19,741 nucleotides of DNA from Prolixibacteraceae bacterium (GCA_003457135.1 DMSQ01000094.1:1-19741); one strand, 5' to 3'; shown: positions 1 to 8,734, counted from the first letter of the stretch. Numbers and translations: made by a program. Notes: generated by a model from the letters alone, not told the origin.

Positions 1-33
1 GACGGTAATGGTGGGGTGGATACAATGTTGCAG

Positions 34-1164
34 CTATTCTTTTTTCAGGTAAAAACTAAAAGTACATCCATTTCCTTCTTCAGATTCAACTTCAACATCT
101 CCACCAAGCTTTTCAACAATACTTTTTACTATTGATAAACCCAGCCCAAATCCTTGACTAATTTTGTCCTTTGCCGGATTATTGGTTTGAAAAGCAATTG
201 CTTTTAATCCGGCTGGTATTCCAGGCCCATTGTCTTTCACATAGTATTTAACAAAGCCTGATTCCTGATCTTCGCTTCCAATTTCGATAACAGGAGGAAT
301 ACCGCCATATTTCATTGCGTTTGAAATATAATTGAACCAAATTTCTTCTATCCATGTCGCATATCCTAAGCAATCTGACATAGGCTCCGTTATGGTTATC
401 TGAGCAGAATTACTTTCAAACTGAAATCTAAATCTTGTTAAAACCTGGTCAAGGGTTTCTTTCATGGTAACCCTGGTGAGCGGGACATCTTTTTTTTTCA
501 TGGTTGCGAAAACCAGCAGTTCTTTGATAATGTTACTCATGTTCCTGCCGCTTTCAGCAATTATTTTCAGATACTTTTGCTGTAATTCGGATGAGACTTC
601 CTCGCCCGAATCCAGAAGTAATTCACTAAATCCAATTAATCCCATCAACGGAGAATTTAAATCGTGCGCTATATTCCGGGCGTAGGTATCCAACTCCTGA
701 TTTCTGGTTTTTAGTTCATCTTCTGCTTTTTTTCTGGATGATATATCGGTAATAAATGCTATTCCCAGCATGCCGGTTTCGGTATTTAAAAAGCTTAAAC
801 TTATTTCAACAGGGAATAAAGTATTGTCTTTCCTTTTAGCAATTAAATCCATGTCCACACCCATGGGCCTTATTTTTGGTTGCTCGAAATATTTGGAGAT
901 GTGATTTTTGTGCTTTTGATGTAAGCCATCAGGTAAGAAAACATTCAGGCTTTCGCCCATAACCTCTTGTTTTTCGTACCCGGTAAGCAGGGAAAATCGG
1001 GTGTTGATCAGAACGATCCTTCCAATTTCGTTGATAACGACAACTCCCTCGGCAAGAGACTCCAACAATGTTATGACCGTCACATCTCCCTGTAATAAGC
1101 TTGCACTGGATGCAATACTTTTTTGAATGGCAAATTCTGATTTTATTTTATCCGGTTCGTTCAT
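34..1164 (-). CDS. Cytoplasmic PAS-domain sensor histidine kinase
   Basis: A 376-residue two-component sensor kinase that should autophosphorylate on a histidine and pass the phosphate to a response regulator not present in this window. A PAS domain covers about residues 30-145, ending in the FITDISSRKKAE linker typical of PAS/PAC boundaries. A HisKA dimerisation helix follows, with the phospho-acceptor H167 in NIAHDLNSPL. The HATPase domain shows an N box (FNYISNAMKYGG, N282), a G1 box (DNGPGIPAG, 311-319) and a G2 region (GFGLGLSIV, 338-346), so it looks catalytically complete. No membrane segment or signal peptide is visible, so it probably senses a cytoplasmic cue or redox/ligand state through PAS. 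The start is an ATG. It lies 83 nt downstream of the esterase gene, with no regulator gene beside it. The family call is firm; the signal is unknown. Confidence 0.93.
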   Translation of the reverse strand: MNEPDKIKSEFAIQKSIASSASLLQGDVTVITLLESLAEGVVVINEIGRIVLINTRFSLLTGYEKQEVMGESLNVFLPDGLHQKHKNHISKYFEQPKIRPMGVDMDLIAKRKDNTLFPVEISLSFLNTETGMLGIAFITDISSRKKAEDELKTRNQELDTYARNIAHDLNSPLMGLIGFSELLLDSGEEVSSELQQKYLKIIAESGRNMSNIIKELLVFATMKKKDVPLTRVTMKETLDQVLTRFRFQFESNSAQITITEPMSDCLGYATWIEEIWFNYISNAMKYGGIPPVIEIGSEDQESGFVKYYVKDNGPGIPAGLKAIAFQTNNPAKDKISQGFGLGLSIVKSIVEKLGGDVEVESEEGNGCTFSFYLKKE

Positions 1165-1247
1165 CTTGAAATATTAAAATGTCTAACAATCAGGAGAAAA
1201 GATGGTTCAAAGTTAGTGTACTTAACCACTGACAAGGCCCGGCAGTT

Positions 1248-2591
1248 TTATTTAAAATATCTGCTTGCAAACTCAATGAAAGTGGGCCAGTTTGGTCCGG
1301 AAGTGTGCCCTCCGCTATGCTGGCGGAAAGTCAGGTCACCTTCCATCAGTCCGGTTTCTACTTTAGGAAAAACATCGGTCCCCAAATCTTTTTTACCCAG
1401 CAATTTATATACAGGTCCGCCGCCAACCGCCGCCATAAACATACCCCGGGCATCCACCCAGGCATCGCCAACTTCTCCACTGCAAATAAAAACCGGACGC
1501 GGGGCACAGAGTGCAATTAATTCATGTGAATCAACAGGTAAATCCCCGGCATTTAGCGGACCTCCATATTTTAGGAAATTACCTGCCATCCAGTGATATT
1601 CTCCTGATGAGGTCAGATTTTCGACCACTTCGCCAGCGTACCGGCGATGTAGTTTAGCGCCGCCAGCCCCTGACGAGCTGACAAATGCAATGGCAAAACG
1701 GCTATCGTAAGCCATGGTGACTAATGTTGCTTTTCCAAATCGTGAATGACCTTCAATTCCAACCTTTTTGGCGTCAACTGCCTTGTCAGTTTCAAAGTAA
1801 TCGAGTGCACGGCTGGCTCCCCAGGTCCAGGCTCGTAAAGCCCCCCAGTCATCTGGTTTGCGGAATTGTCCTTTGTTTGTCAATCCGATGATTCCCTGGG
1901 TCAATCCGGCTCCATGGTCGGCCTGAACACTGTAGGGTGCTAAAATAGCAAAACCCCAGCCTTTGGCCAGCACTTGTTCCTGCCAGCTAAGCTCCTTTGT
2001 TTTATTTCCTGAATTGGGAATTTTAAATCCGGGAGGAAAAATAAAGCCAAATTCCATCATGACCGGAACTGAACCATTCGCATCGGCCGGTGTGGTCAGG
2101 CTTAGCTGAATATCTACTTTGATTGTCGGGCATGCAGAATTATCGACATGGCCGACCAGCTTTTTGGTGATAACCTTGAATTTACCGACCGTATCATTTT
2201 TCACTTCAGTAACTTCCCAGTTTACTTTCGGGATTTGTTGCGGCATTCGTCCGTATATTTCACGGTCGAAATCTTCCATAATCTCCTTATAGCGTTGTTT
2301 CCACCACATTTTGGCTGAGGTAACTTTCTTTCCATTTTTCAGGACTAAAGGATCGGGTAGGTTTGGATATGGATTGGCTTTGGATTCGTCGTAATTGGCA
2401 TAATCCGGAGCTTTGGGATCCATCCCGCTGACACCAGGACGCACCGAAGTAATGCCGAGTTGGCTGAGCATGTTCTGATAATCACCTACCGTAATCTTGT
2501 ATATACTATCCCTGGCCTGTTTTGAAAACTGTGAGTAGGAATTCGAAAAAAGAAGGATGGCCGTGAAAAGGGAAACAGCTATTCTCTTCAT
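1248..2591 (-). CDS. Secreted CE15-type glucuronoyl esterase (alpha/beta hydrolase)
   Basis: A 447-residue protein with a Sec signal peptide (about 20 residues, hydrophobic core AVSLFTAILLF). The nucleophile motif GHSRFGKA (Ser283) matches the G-x-S-R-x-G signature of carbohydrate esterase family 15, whose members cleave ester links between lignin alcohols and 4-O-methyl-glucuronic acid on xylan. The C-terminal part has GGHTSGPNWPTF, giving a likely catalytic His429. In classical CE15 enzymes the acid is a Glu in an ESGSGG-like loop; here that loop reads SSGAGG, so the Glu is missing (Ser306). An Asp in GDAWVDARG (376 or 380) is the likely replacement, as reported for some bacterial CE15 enzymes. 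The expected location is periplasm or outside the cell. It has no glycoside hydrolase or SusCD beside it, so the substrate is inferred from family only. Confidence 0.85.
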   Translation of the reverse strand: MKRIAVSLFTAILLFSNSYSQFSKQARDSIYKITVGDYQNMLSQLGITSVRPGVSGMDPKAPDYANYDESKANPYPNLPDPLVLKNGKKVTSAKMWWKQRYKEIMEDFDREIYGRMPQQIPKVNWEVTEVKNDTVGKFKVITKKLVGHVDNSACPTIKVDIQLSLTTPADANGSVPVMMEFGFIFPPGFKIPNSGNKTKELSWQEQVLAKGWGFAILAPYSVQADHGAGLTQGIIGLTNKGQFRKPDDWGALRAWTWGASRALDYFETDKAVDAKKVGIEGHSRFGKATLVTMAYDSRFAIAFVSSSGAGGAKLHRRYAGEVVENLTSSGEYHWMAGNFLKYGGPLNAGDLPVDSHELIALCAPRPVFICSGEVGDAWVDARGMFMAAVGGGPVYKLLGKKDLGTDVFPKVETGLMEGDLTFRQHSGGHTSGPNWPTFIEFASRYFK

Positions 2592-2687
2592 GGATTAAAA
2601 GGTTTGAGTTGAATACAAGTTTAGGGAATTCTGGCCTGATATTCAATTAAATCCATTTATAATTCAGTTCTTTTTTGTCTGGTCTGG

Positions 2688-3602
2688 TCAGAAAATGGAG
2701 GCCTGAGTTTCAGTTGTAAACAGTTCGAGAAATTTCATCCCCCGAATTGAATTGCCTTTTTTATTCAGACGGGGGCTCCATACAGCGATGCTGTACTTGT
2801 CGGGATGTATCGCTATAATTCCTCCACCGACACCGCTCTTGCCCGGCAAACCAACCTTAAAAGAGAACTCTCCGGCTTCATCATAAAATCCGCACAATTG
2901 CATAATGGCGTTGATCCGTTTTGATTTGCTGGTGTTAATGATCTGTTCATTCAAGTATGGACAAACGCCATAGCCGGCAAGAAAAAGAAACGTTCGTGAA
3001 AGTTCTTTGCAGGTCATTTCTATTGAACAGAGATTAAAATAAAAATCCAATACCTCGTCAATATCATTTCGGATATTTCCGAACGATTTCATCAGGTTAA
3101 CTAATGCTGCATTGGTATATCCAACCGATTTTTCTGAATCGGCAATCCTTGCCGAAAAGTCAATTCCAGGAATGCCTGACACCTTCCGGACAAAATCTAT
3201 AAATTGCTTTTTGGGTTCGTCGAAATGACTAACCAAAATATCCGAAATGACCAGCGCCCCGGCATTAATTAAAGGATTTCGCGGTATTCCTTTGTCATAT
3301 TCAAGCTGAACAAGAGAATTAAAAGGTGTTCCGGATGGCTCAATGCCAACCCTTTCCCATAATTTTTCATTTTCCAGTTGGTAGGCCAGTACCAGGGCCA
3401 AAACTTTTGCAATACTTTGAATGGAAAACTTTTCATTAGAATCGCCGAAACTGTAATGTTCACCATTCAGAGTAGTCAAATGAACTCCAAATTTATCGGG
3501 ATTGATATTTTTTAACTCCGGAATGTAAGAAGCGACCTCTCCAGAATCATCGGTTTTTTCCAGTTCGTCGTATATTTTAGAAAATAGGTGATTGTAATTC
3601 AT
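2688..3602 (-). CDS. glsA: Glutaminase (serine-dependent, GlsA family)
   Basis: Hydrolyses L-glutamine to glutamate and ammonia in the cytoplasm. The sequence carries the S-x-x-K catalytic pair in FSIQSIAKVLALV (Ser63, Lys66 counted from the chosen start), followed by GTPFNSLVQLE, NPLINAGALV and GLPGKSGVGGGI, all in the order expected for bacterial GlsA. The reading frame can be extended 6 codons upstream to a GTG at 3620. I chose the ATG at 3602, which gives 304 residues and matches the usual family length of about 302-310. It lies about 170 nt downstream of a palindromic repeat and about 100 nt upstream of the esterase start. In some bacteria glutaminase supports acid tolerance through ammonia release, but nothing here (no antiporter or gadB) shows that role. 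Confidence 0.94.
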   Translation of the reverse strand: MNYNHLFSKIYDELEKTDDSGEVASYIPELKNINPDKFGVHLTTLNGEHYSFGDSNEKFSIQSIAKVLALVLAYQLENEKLWERVGIEPSGTPFNSLVQLEYDKGIPRNPLINAGALVISDILVSHFDEPKKQFIDFVRKVSGIPGIDFSARIADSEKSVGYTNAALVNLMKSFGNIRNDIDEVLDFYFNLCSIEMTCKELSRTFLFLAGYGVCPYLNEQIINTSKSKRINAIMQLCGFYDEAGEFSFKVGLPGKSGVGGGIIAIHPDKYSIAVWSPRLNKKGNSIRGMKFLELFTTETQASIF

Positions 3603-3767
3603 TGGTTCCTGATGTTGCACTTTTTAGAATCTCAGCGAATTTTTGTGATTTGGAAGGTCAAATATCGGTTGAATGAAAGGAAAAAAAGCTGCCATTTGTT
3701 GTTATAAACTCATTTTTCCAATGGCATAAATGACGTTACTATTCAAAAAAGAAGTTACATGAGAGGG

Positions 3768-3800
3768 ATTGACGGGGTGATTTGGAATCACCCCGTCAAT
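3768..3800. repeat. TGACGGGGTGA palindrome, copy 1
   Basis: A perfect 15-bp stem (3768-3782 with 3786-3800) closed by a 3-nt loop TGG. The arm is ATTGACGGGGTGATT. It lies beyond the terminator of the TPR lipoprotein gene and has no U tract of its own, so it is not simply a second terminator. The same core is present at 6378-6414 and 8559-8639. Compared with those copies, two positions in the left arm differ and both are matched by complementary changes in the right arm. Confidence 0.9.
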
Positions 3801-3810
3801 TTCATTAAGC

Positions 3811-3839
3811 AAAAAAAAGGCGACCCCAGTTGGATCGCC
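3811..3839 (-). terminator. Intrinsic terminator of the TPR lipoprotein gene
   Basis: Read on the minus strand, an 8-bp GC-rich stem (GGCGATCC with GGGTCGCC, one G-U pair, 5-nt loop, 3819-3839) is followed by eight T residues (3811-3818). It begins 25 nt after the stop codon at 3865, the spacing expected for a Rho-independent terminator. Confidence 0.85.
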
Positions 3840-3864
3840 CTTCTTATATTTTATTGATTGACGC

Positions 3865-5619
3865 TTATTTTACGATTTCTTTGAAACGGGCTTCGTTGAA
3901 ATATTTGGCAAACTCCATATCGGTAGCTGCTGTTTTTTTCAATTCAGGGTTCATTTTAATTGCTTTTTCAAGGCTTTCGTACATCAGGTTTTCTTTGGCA
4001 GTACGCGCGCCAACAACAGCCTTGAAGTATTCCTTCATGTAACAACCTTCCCAGGTGCAGTTTTCCAACGATTTTAAAGCTCCGTTGTTGTCGCCTGCAA
4101 GGATTTTAGCCAATCCGGTATTTGGTGAATCCGAATCGTTGAAATATTTGACAGCTTTTGCGTAGTCGCCTTTAATGATACTTAAAATACCAAGATTGTT
4201 ATTTACAGCATCTCCAGCTCCTGAAGCTGCCCCAAACAACATTTCTGCTTTAGGTAAATCGCCTTCTTTCAAAGCACAAACTCCCAAATTGTTTTTAATG
4301 ATTGGCTCATTGTTGTTCAGTTTTTCAGCTTTTTCGAACAGGCTTTTGGCGTCAGCAGATTTCTGTTGTTTTACCAGAACCATCCCGGCATTGTTGAAAC
4401 CTCTCCAATCATCAGGATAAATTTTCATTGCCGAATTATAAATAGCCAGTTGTTTGTTCAGATCTTTGGTTAATGTGGCAGCATAAAGTAATTCGGCCGG
4501 ATTTAGTTTCGAAGGATCAGAATCGGCCAACGCAGCAATTTCTTCATCAGTTCTTCCAATCAGGTCAATGCTGGTAGTGAATTTTGAACGGCGCAATTGC
4601 GGTAAAATTTCGCTTGCAACGCTGGTAAAGGCATTTGAAAGATTTTTGATTTCACGTTCACGGACTTCAGGGTCGGTGTACATGGAGAGTACGCGCAAAA
4701 TCAGTTCTTTATCCTGAATGTTTGATTTGGCCATCAATTCTTTGAAACCTTCCCAGTCTTCAGGAGTGAATTTTGTTTTGAAGGCTGCTTCAACTTCCGA
4801 TTTTTTCAATTCTTTAGATAAGAATTTCGAAGAAGCTTCCTGACGTTTTTCAGCAAGTTTGGTGTTTAAATCCAGCGCACCGTCGGGTGAAGCATAGGAA
4901 GAAACCTCCATGCCTGTAATCTTTTTGCGAGGATCGCTGGCGGCTGCTTTGTTGTATTCGTTCAATTTTGCAATCTCAGCTTTGGTTAATTCTTCTTTGC
5001 GGATATCTGCTTTGTTGATCAGATATTTAATATCAGCGGTGTATTCATCAGGAACAACACGTTGAAAAACATCCATATTCGGATCATATTTTCCGCTTGT
5101 ATTTTTCCCTCTGGTCACGCCAATAATCGGAGTTGGATAATTAACAACCAAAGTTGGTGTTGCAATTACACCTTTAGCTAATTGAATCGGGGCAAAGTCA
5201 ACACTTTGATTGCCCTTAGAAGCGGTTATTCTCAGTTCGAGGTTCGACAAACGCATGGCTTCTGCATAAGGAACGACATCTTTGTATGCAAAGCTTCCGC
5301 CGTTTGCCAGGGTGATTACTTTGTTGTTGGCATCAACTTTTTCGCCCTGTAGGGTTACCGATTCAAAAGCTTTTTCTCCGCCATCGTATTTCAGGACAGG
5401 AGTAGCAACCATGATGGCTTTTTTCGCGAAATACTTGGCAGGGAATTTCCCATCAATGGCCAGATCAACTTTTCCGGCATGAGTTTCAAGAATTTCAGGA
5501 GTAGTTTTAAAGTTAATGAGGTTGGCGTTCTTTTTCATCTTTTGCAAACTTGCACAACTGGATAACATCACAGCCGCCAAGGCAAAACTTGCAAGTGGTC
5601 TAAGGTTAAATTTTCTCAT
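3865..5619 (-). CDS. Lipoprotein with OmpA-like segment and C-terminal TPR repeats
   Basis: A 584-residue protein from the ATG at 5619. That start places a lipobox signal directly at the N terminus (LAAVMLSSC, lipidated Cys22), so it is probably anchored in the outer membrane. A longer frame reaches a GTG at 5730 that overlaps the upstream stop codon; I reject it because it would bury the signal peptide behind 37 residues. The middle holds an OmpA-C-like stretch (EVSSYASPDGALDLNTKLAE, then KRQEASSKFL), which resembles the peptidoglycan-binding fold. The last third (about 395-530) contains TPR-like helical repeats such as FNNAGMVLVKQQKSADAKSL and NNLGVCALKEGDLPKAEMLF. A possible -7 box, TAATTTTG, lies at 5667-5674 on the minus strand, but I see no -33 box. 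A structural or assembly role at the envelope is inference; the exact function is not recognised. Confidence 0.85.
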   Translation of the reverse strand: MRKFNLRPLASFALAAVMLSSCASLQKMKKNANLINFKTTPEILETHAGKVDLAIDGKFPAKYFAKKAIMVATPVLKYDGGEKAFESVTLQGEKVDANNKVITLANGGSFAYKDVVPYAEAMRLSNLELRITASKGNQSVDFAPIQLAKGVIATPTLVVNYPTPIIGVTRGKNTSGKYDPNMDVFQRVVPDEYTADIKYLINKADIRKEELTKAEIAKLNEYNKAAASDPRKKITGMEVSSYASPDGALDLNTKLAEKRQEASSKFLSKELKKSEVEAAFKTKFTPEDWEGFKELMAKSNIQDKELILRVLSMYTDPEVREREIKNLSNAFTSVASEILPQLRRSKFTTSIDLIGRTDEEIAALADSDPSKLNPAELLYAATLTKDLNKQLAIYNSAMKIYPDDWRGFNNAGMVLVKQQKSADAKSLFEKAEKLNNNEPIIKNNLGVCALKEGDLPKAEMLFGAASGAGDAVNNNLGILSIIKGDYAKAVKYFNDSDSPNTGLAKILAGDNNGALKSLENCTWEGCYMKEYFKAVVGARTAKENLMYESLEKAIKMNPELKKTAATDMEFAKYFNEARFKEIVK

Positions 5620-5726
5620 AGTATGCATATTAAATTTGATGGTGTAATAATTTCGGTCAATGCGCACAAAATTAGTATTATTTTTCTTTGTTGTATAATA
5701 AAAATTTGCATTTACTGATTGAATTT

Positions 5727-6362
5727 TCACAATAGAATCCGGGTTATTCCTTTGCTGTATGTTTTTTCAAATATGGATTGAACCATTTTATTAAAATGTT
5801 CAGGCAGGTTTACAAAATCAACATCATTCGTGTCAATAATCAAAATGGGAAAATCGCTTTCCTGCCTGAAATATCCAAAATATCCCTGTGTAATTTTTTC
5901 AAGATACTCTTTAGTAATGTATGTTTCGTAGCTCCGGCCCCGGAGTGCAATATTTTTCAGGAGCAAATCAGTATCCTTGTGTATGTAAACGTACAAATCA
6001 GGCTTCGGCATTTTGTCGTAGATGATCGTAAAAAACTGCCTGTATAAATTGTATTCGTCTGGCTGCAAGGTGTTCTGCGCAAAAATAAGCGATTTCATGA
6101 AATAGTAATCCGATACGGTAAATGGGCTGAACAGGTCTAAATGGCTCAATTCGCGGTTCAATTGGTTATACCTTTCGGCCAGGAAAGCCATTTCGAGCGG
6201 AAATGAATATTGCTCCTGATTTTCGTAAAATTTAGGCAGGAACGGATTATCTGCAAATTGTTCCAGAACCAGCTTTGTCTGGTATCTTTCACTGATCATT
6301 TGAGCCAGGGTTGTTTTTCCAGCTCCAATATTTCCTTCAATAACCAGATAGTTCAGGTTCAT
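5727..6362 (-). CDS. Deoxynucleoside kinase (dAK/dGK-like)
   Basis: A 211-residue member of the deoxynucleoside kinase family, which phosphorylates deoxynucleosides with ATP in the salvage pathway for dNTPs. The P-loop is EGNIGAGKTTLA (residues 9-20, Lys16). The middle has the substrate-site stretch VSDYYFMKSLIFAQ. The PDLYVYIHKD segment and the arginine-rich lid LRGRSYE follow in the expected order and spacing. Length and N terminus match bacterial deoxyadenosine/deoxyguanosine kinases; base specificity cannot be read from sequence alone. The gene starts 64 nt after the prolyl oligopeptidase stop with a palindrome in between, and ends 107 nt before the TPR lipoprotein start. Confidence 0.9.
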   Translation of the reverse strand: MNLNYLVIEGNIGAGKTTLAQMISERYQTKLVLEQFADNPFLPKFYENQEQYSFPLEMAFLAERYNQLNRELSHLDLFSPFTVSDYYFMKSLIFAQNTLQPDEYNLYRQFFTIIYDKMPKPDLYVYIHKDTDLLLKNIALRGRSYETYITKEYLEKITQGYFGYFRQESDFPILIIDTNDVDFVNLPEHFNKMVQSIFEKTYSKGITRILL

Positions 6363-6377
6363 AACTTACATTTTCGA

Positions 6378-6414
6378 TTACTGACGGGGTGACTCGAAGT
6401 CACCCCGTCAGTAA
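6378..6414. repeat. TGACGGGGTGA palindrome, copy 2
   Basis: A perfect 17-bp stem with a 3-nt loop. The arms are TTACTGACGGGGTGACT (6378-6394) and its exact complement (6398-6414). It begins 12 nt downstream of the prolyl oligopeptidase stop and ends upstream of the kinase ATG. It could stop transcription or protect a 3' end, but it lacks a run of T after the stem on the minus strand. It is the same family as 3768-3800 and 8559-8639. Confidence 0.92.
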
Positions 6415-6426
6415 ATTGAAAGCTTC

Positions 6427-8535
6427 CTACATTTTCATTCCCAGATGATAAAAAACAAACGACCACACATCGGTGTATTCTTCAATCACTTTTGTTGTTG
6501 GTTTACCGGCTCCGTGACCTGCTTTGGTATCAATTCGAACCAGAAGTGGAAGTTTATTTCCGGCTCCGTATTCCTGAAGTCGGGCCATGTATTTAAATGT
6601 GTGTGCCGGAACAACGCGGTCGTCGTGATCAGCCGTAGTTGCAAGAACCGCCGGATAAGCCACATCCTTTTTGATGGTATGATAAGGCGAATAATTATAC
6701 AGGTACCTGAACATTTCAACGCTGTCGGCGCTGGTTCCGTAATCGTCGGCCCAGGCCCAGCCAATGGTAAACTTATGAAACCGCAGCATATCCATGACTC
6801 CAACCTGAGGAAGCGCTACTTTAAATAATTCTGGACGCTGGTTGGTAACTGCTCCGATCAGCAATCCTCCGTTCGATCCTCCCTGAATGGCCAGTTTTTC
6901 GCTGGAAGTGTATTTCTTCGAAATCAGGTATTCGGCAGCCCCTATAAAATCGTCGAATACATTTTGTTTTTGCATTTTGATTCCGGCTTTGTGCCAATCT
7001 TCGCCATATTCGCCGCCGCCCCGAAGGTTAGCCATGACAAATACTCCGCCATTTTCAAGAAAAGCCATTCGTGCAGCCGAAAAGGATGGGGTCAGGCTGA
7101 TGTTGAAACCTCCGTATGCGTACAACAGTGTAGGATTGCTGCCATTCAGTTCAATTCCCTTTTTATTTACGATAAACATCGGAACTTTTGTTCCGTCTTT
7201 ACTCGAATAGAATTCCTGTTTTACTTCAAAATCGTCAGGATTGAATTTGACTTCAGGCCTGAAATGCAGGCTTGACTGTTTGGTCGTAAAATCGTATTTG
7301 TAGATTTCGCCGGGGGTATTGAATGAGGTATAACTGTAATAGGCAATGTTTTCTTCTTTTTTCCCTGAAAAGGCGCTTACTGTGCCGATTCCCGGAAGCT
7401 GAACTTCGTGATCCAATACTCCCTCGTACGAATAAACTTCTGTTTTGCTGTGTGCATCGGTCATGTAATTTGCCACCAATTTTCCGGCAATCATACTCAC
7501 CGATTGCAGTACGTCTTTTTTCTCCGGAATGATGTCCACCCAATTTGCTTCTTCCGGATGGTTGGTGTTGATCTTAATCAAACGGTACTTTGGCGCTTTA
7601 TAATTGGTTAATACATAAAGATCGTCGCCATTGTTGTCAACCGGATTAAAATCGTATTCATAACTTTTCATCAGACTGGTAAAATTGCTTTTATCTTTAC
7701 TGAGGTCTTTCAAATCAAGTGCGTTTCCGCTTGTTCCTTCGCTTTTCGAAATCAGCAGGAAGCGTTTGTCGTCAGTTAAGCCGGCGCCAAACATTCGCTT
7801 TGCATTGACCGGATCATTAATTATTAACTGATCGGCCGATTGCTCTGTACCCAGTTTATGGAAGTAAACCTTCTGAAATTCGTTCGATTTGGATAATTCG
7901 CTGCCTGCCTCAGGTTTTTCATAGGCGCTATAGAAGAATCCATCTTTGTACCAACTGCACCCCGAAAATTTAACCCAAAGAATGTGGTCAGACAGTATTT
8001 CTCCGGTTTCGATATTTTTCACGAATATCTCGTTCCAGTCGGATCCTGATTTGGCAACCTGATAGATGAGGTATTTACCATCGTTCGATATTTCGATGCT
8101 GTTTAGTGCGGCTGTACCATCTTGTGACAACGTATTCGGATCGAGTAAAACAGTGGGTTCTGCTGCCAGATCGGTTGTTGTGTAAAGGACGCTCTGGTTT
8201 TGCAGCCCATTGTTTTTATAGAAGAAATATTTGCCGGCTTCTTTAAATGGCGTTCCATATTTGGGGTAATCCCACAATTCGGTGAGGCGGGTTTTAATCT
8301 GATCCCGGTACGGAAGCTTTTCCAGATATCCAAAAGTAAGTTGGTTCTGTGTTTTAACCCATTCGGCTGTTTCGGCAGAATTATCGTCTTCGAGCCAGTG
8401 ATACGGATCTTCAACTTCGGTTCCGAAATAAGTATCTTTCACATCGCTCTTTTTTGCCGGCGGGTACTGAATGGATTTTTCGGTGCATGACATCATAAAT
8501 GACAGTGCTAATAAAGAAATGAGAACTCTTTTCAT
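6427..8535 (-). CDS. Prolyl oligopeptidase lipoprotein (peptidase family S9A)
   Basis: A 702-residue serine peptidase that cleaves short peptides after proline. An N-terminal lipobox (LALSFMMSC, Cys17) predicts a membrane-anchored enzyme in the periplasm or at the surface. The N-terminal half (about 25-430) is the seven-bladed propeller region, opening with YPPAKKSDVKDTYFGTEVED PYHW, characteristic of the family. The C-terminal alpha/beta hydrolase domain carries the complete triad: Ser554 in GGSNGGLL, Asp639 in DHDDRVVP and His674 in KAGHGAGK. Length and motif spacing are normal, so it should be active. It is flanked on both sides by copies of the same palindrome (6378-6414 and 8559-8639). 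A role in peptide nutrition is inferred from the family. Confidence 0.95.
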   Translation of the reverse strand: MKRVLISLLALSFMMSCTEKSIQYPPAKKSDVKDTYFGTEVEDPYHWLEDDNSAETAEWVKTQNQLTFGYLEKLPYRDQIKTRLTELWDYPKYGTPFKEAGKYFFYKNNGLQNQSVLYTTTDLAAEPTVLLDPNTLSQDGTAALNSIEISNDGKYLIYQVAKSGSDWNEIFVKNIETGEILSDHILWVKFSGCSWYKDGFFYSAYEKPEAGSELSKSNEFQKVYFHKLGTEQSADQLIINDPVNAKRMFGAGLTDDKRFLLISKSEGTSGNALDLKDLSKDKSNFTSLMKSYEYDFNPVDNNGDDLYVLTNYKAPKYRLIKINTNHPEEANWVDIIPEKKDVLQSVSMIAGKLVANYMTDAHSKTEVYSYEGVLDHEVQLPGIGTVSAFSGKKEENIAYYSYTSFNTPGEIYKYDFTTKQSSLHFRPEVKFNPDDFEVKQEFYSSKDGTKVPMFIVNKKGIELNGSNPTLLYAYGGFNISLTPSFSAARMAFLENGGVFVMANLRGGGEYGEDWHKAGIKMQKQNVFDDFIGAAEYLISKKYTSSEKLAIQGGSNGGLLIGAVTNQRPELFKVALPQVGVMDMLRFHKFTIGWAWADDYGTSADSVEMFRYLYNYSPYHTIKKDVAYPAVLATTADHDDRVVPAHTFKYMARLQEYGAGNKLPLLVRIDTKAGHGAGKPTTKVIEEYTDVWSFVFYHLGMKM

Positions 8536-8558
8536 ATATGCATTAGTTTAAGTTATGT

Positions 8559-8639
8559 TACTGACGGGGTGACTCTTGATCAATACTTTGGTTCATTCTT
8601 ATCAGCCATCCTGATGACAAAATAGTCACCCCGTCAGTA
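8559..8639. repeat. TGACGGGGTGA palindrome, copy 3, with a 49-nt centre
   Basis: The arms TACTGACGGGGTGACT (8559-8574) and its exact complement (8624-8639) match copy 2 perfectly. They are separated by 49 nt instead of 3. The centre (8575-8623) contains its own small hairpin, ATCAG/CTGAT at 8601-8615. The element starts 24 nt upstream of the prolyl oligopeptidase ATG, so it would lie in the 5' region of that gene. It looks like copy 2 with an expanded or inserted loop. Confidence 0.9.
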
Positions 8640-8734
8640 TGAGTCATAGTAAGATTGAATTTATGTCAGTTGTTCTGCAAAACTATAAGAAAAAGCTTCC
8701 TGTAGGTATATGATTCCATGATTTTATTTCCTGT

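Noticed and set aside
5620..5730. Longer start (GTG at 5730) for the TPR lipoprotein, overlapping the kinase stop
   Set aside because: It would put 37 residues before a clear lipoprotein signal peptide, which would disable it.
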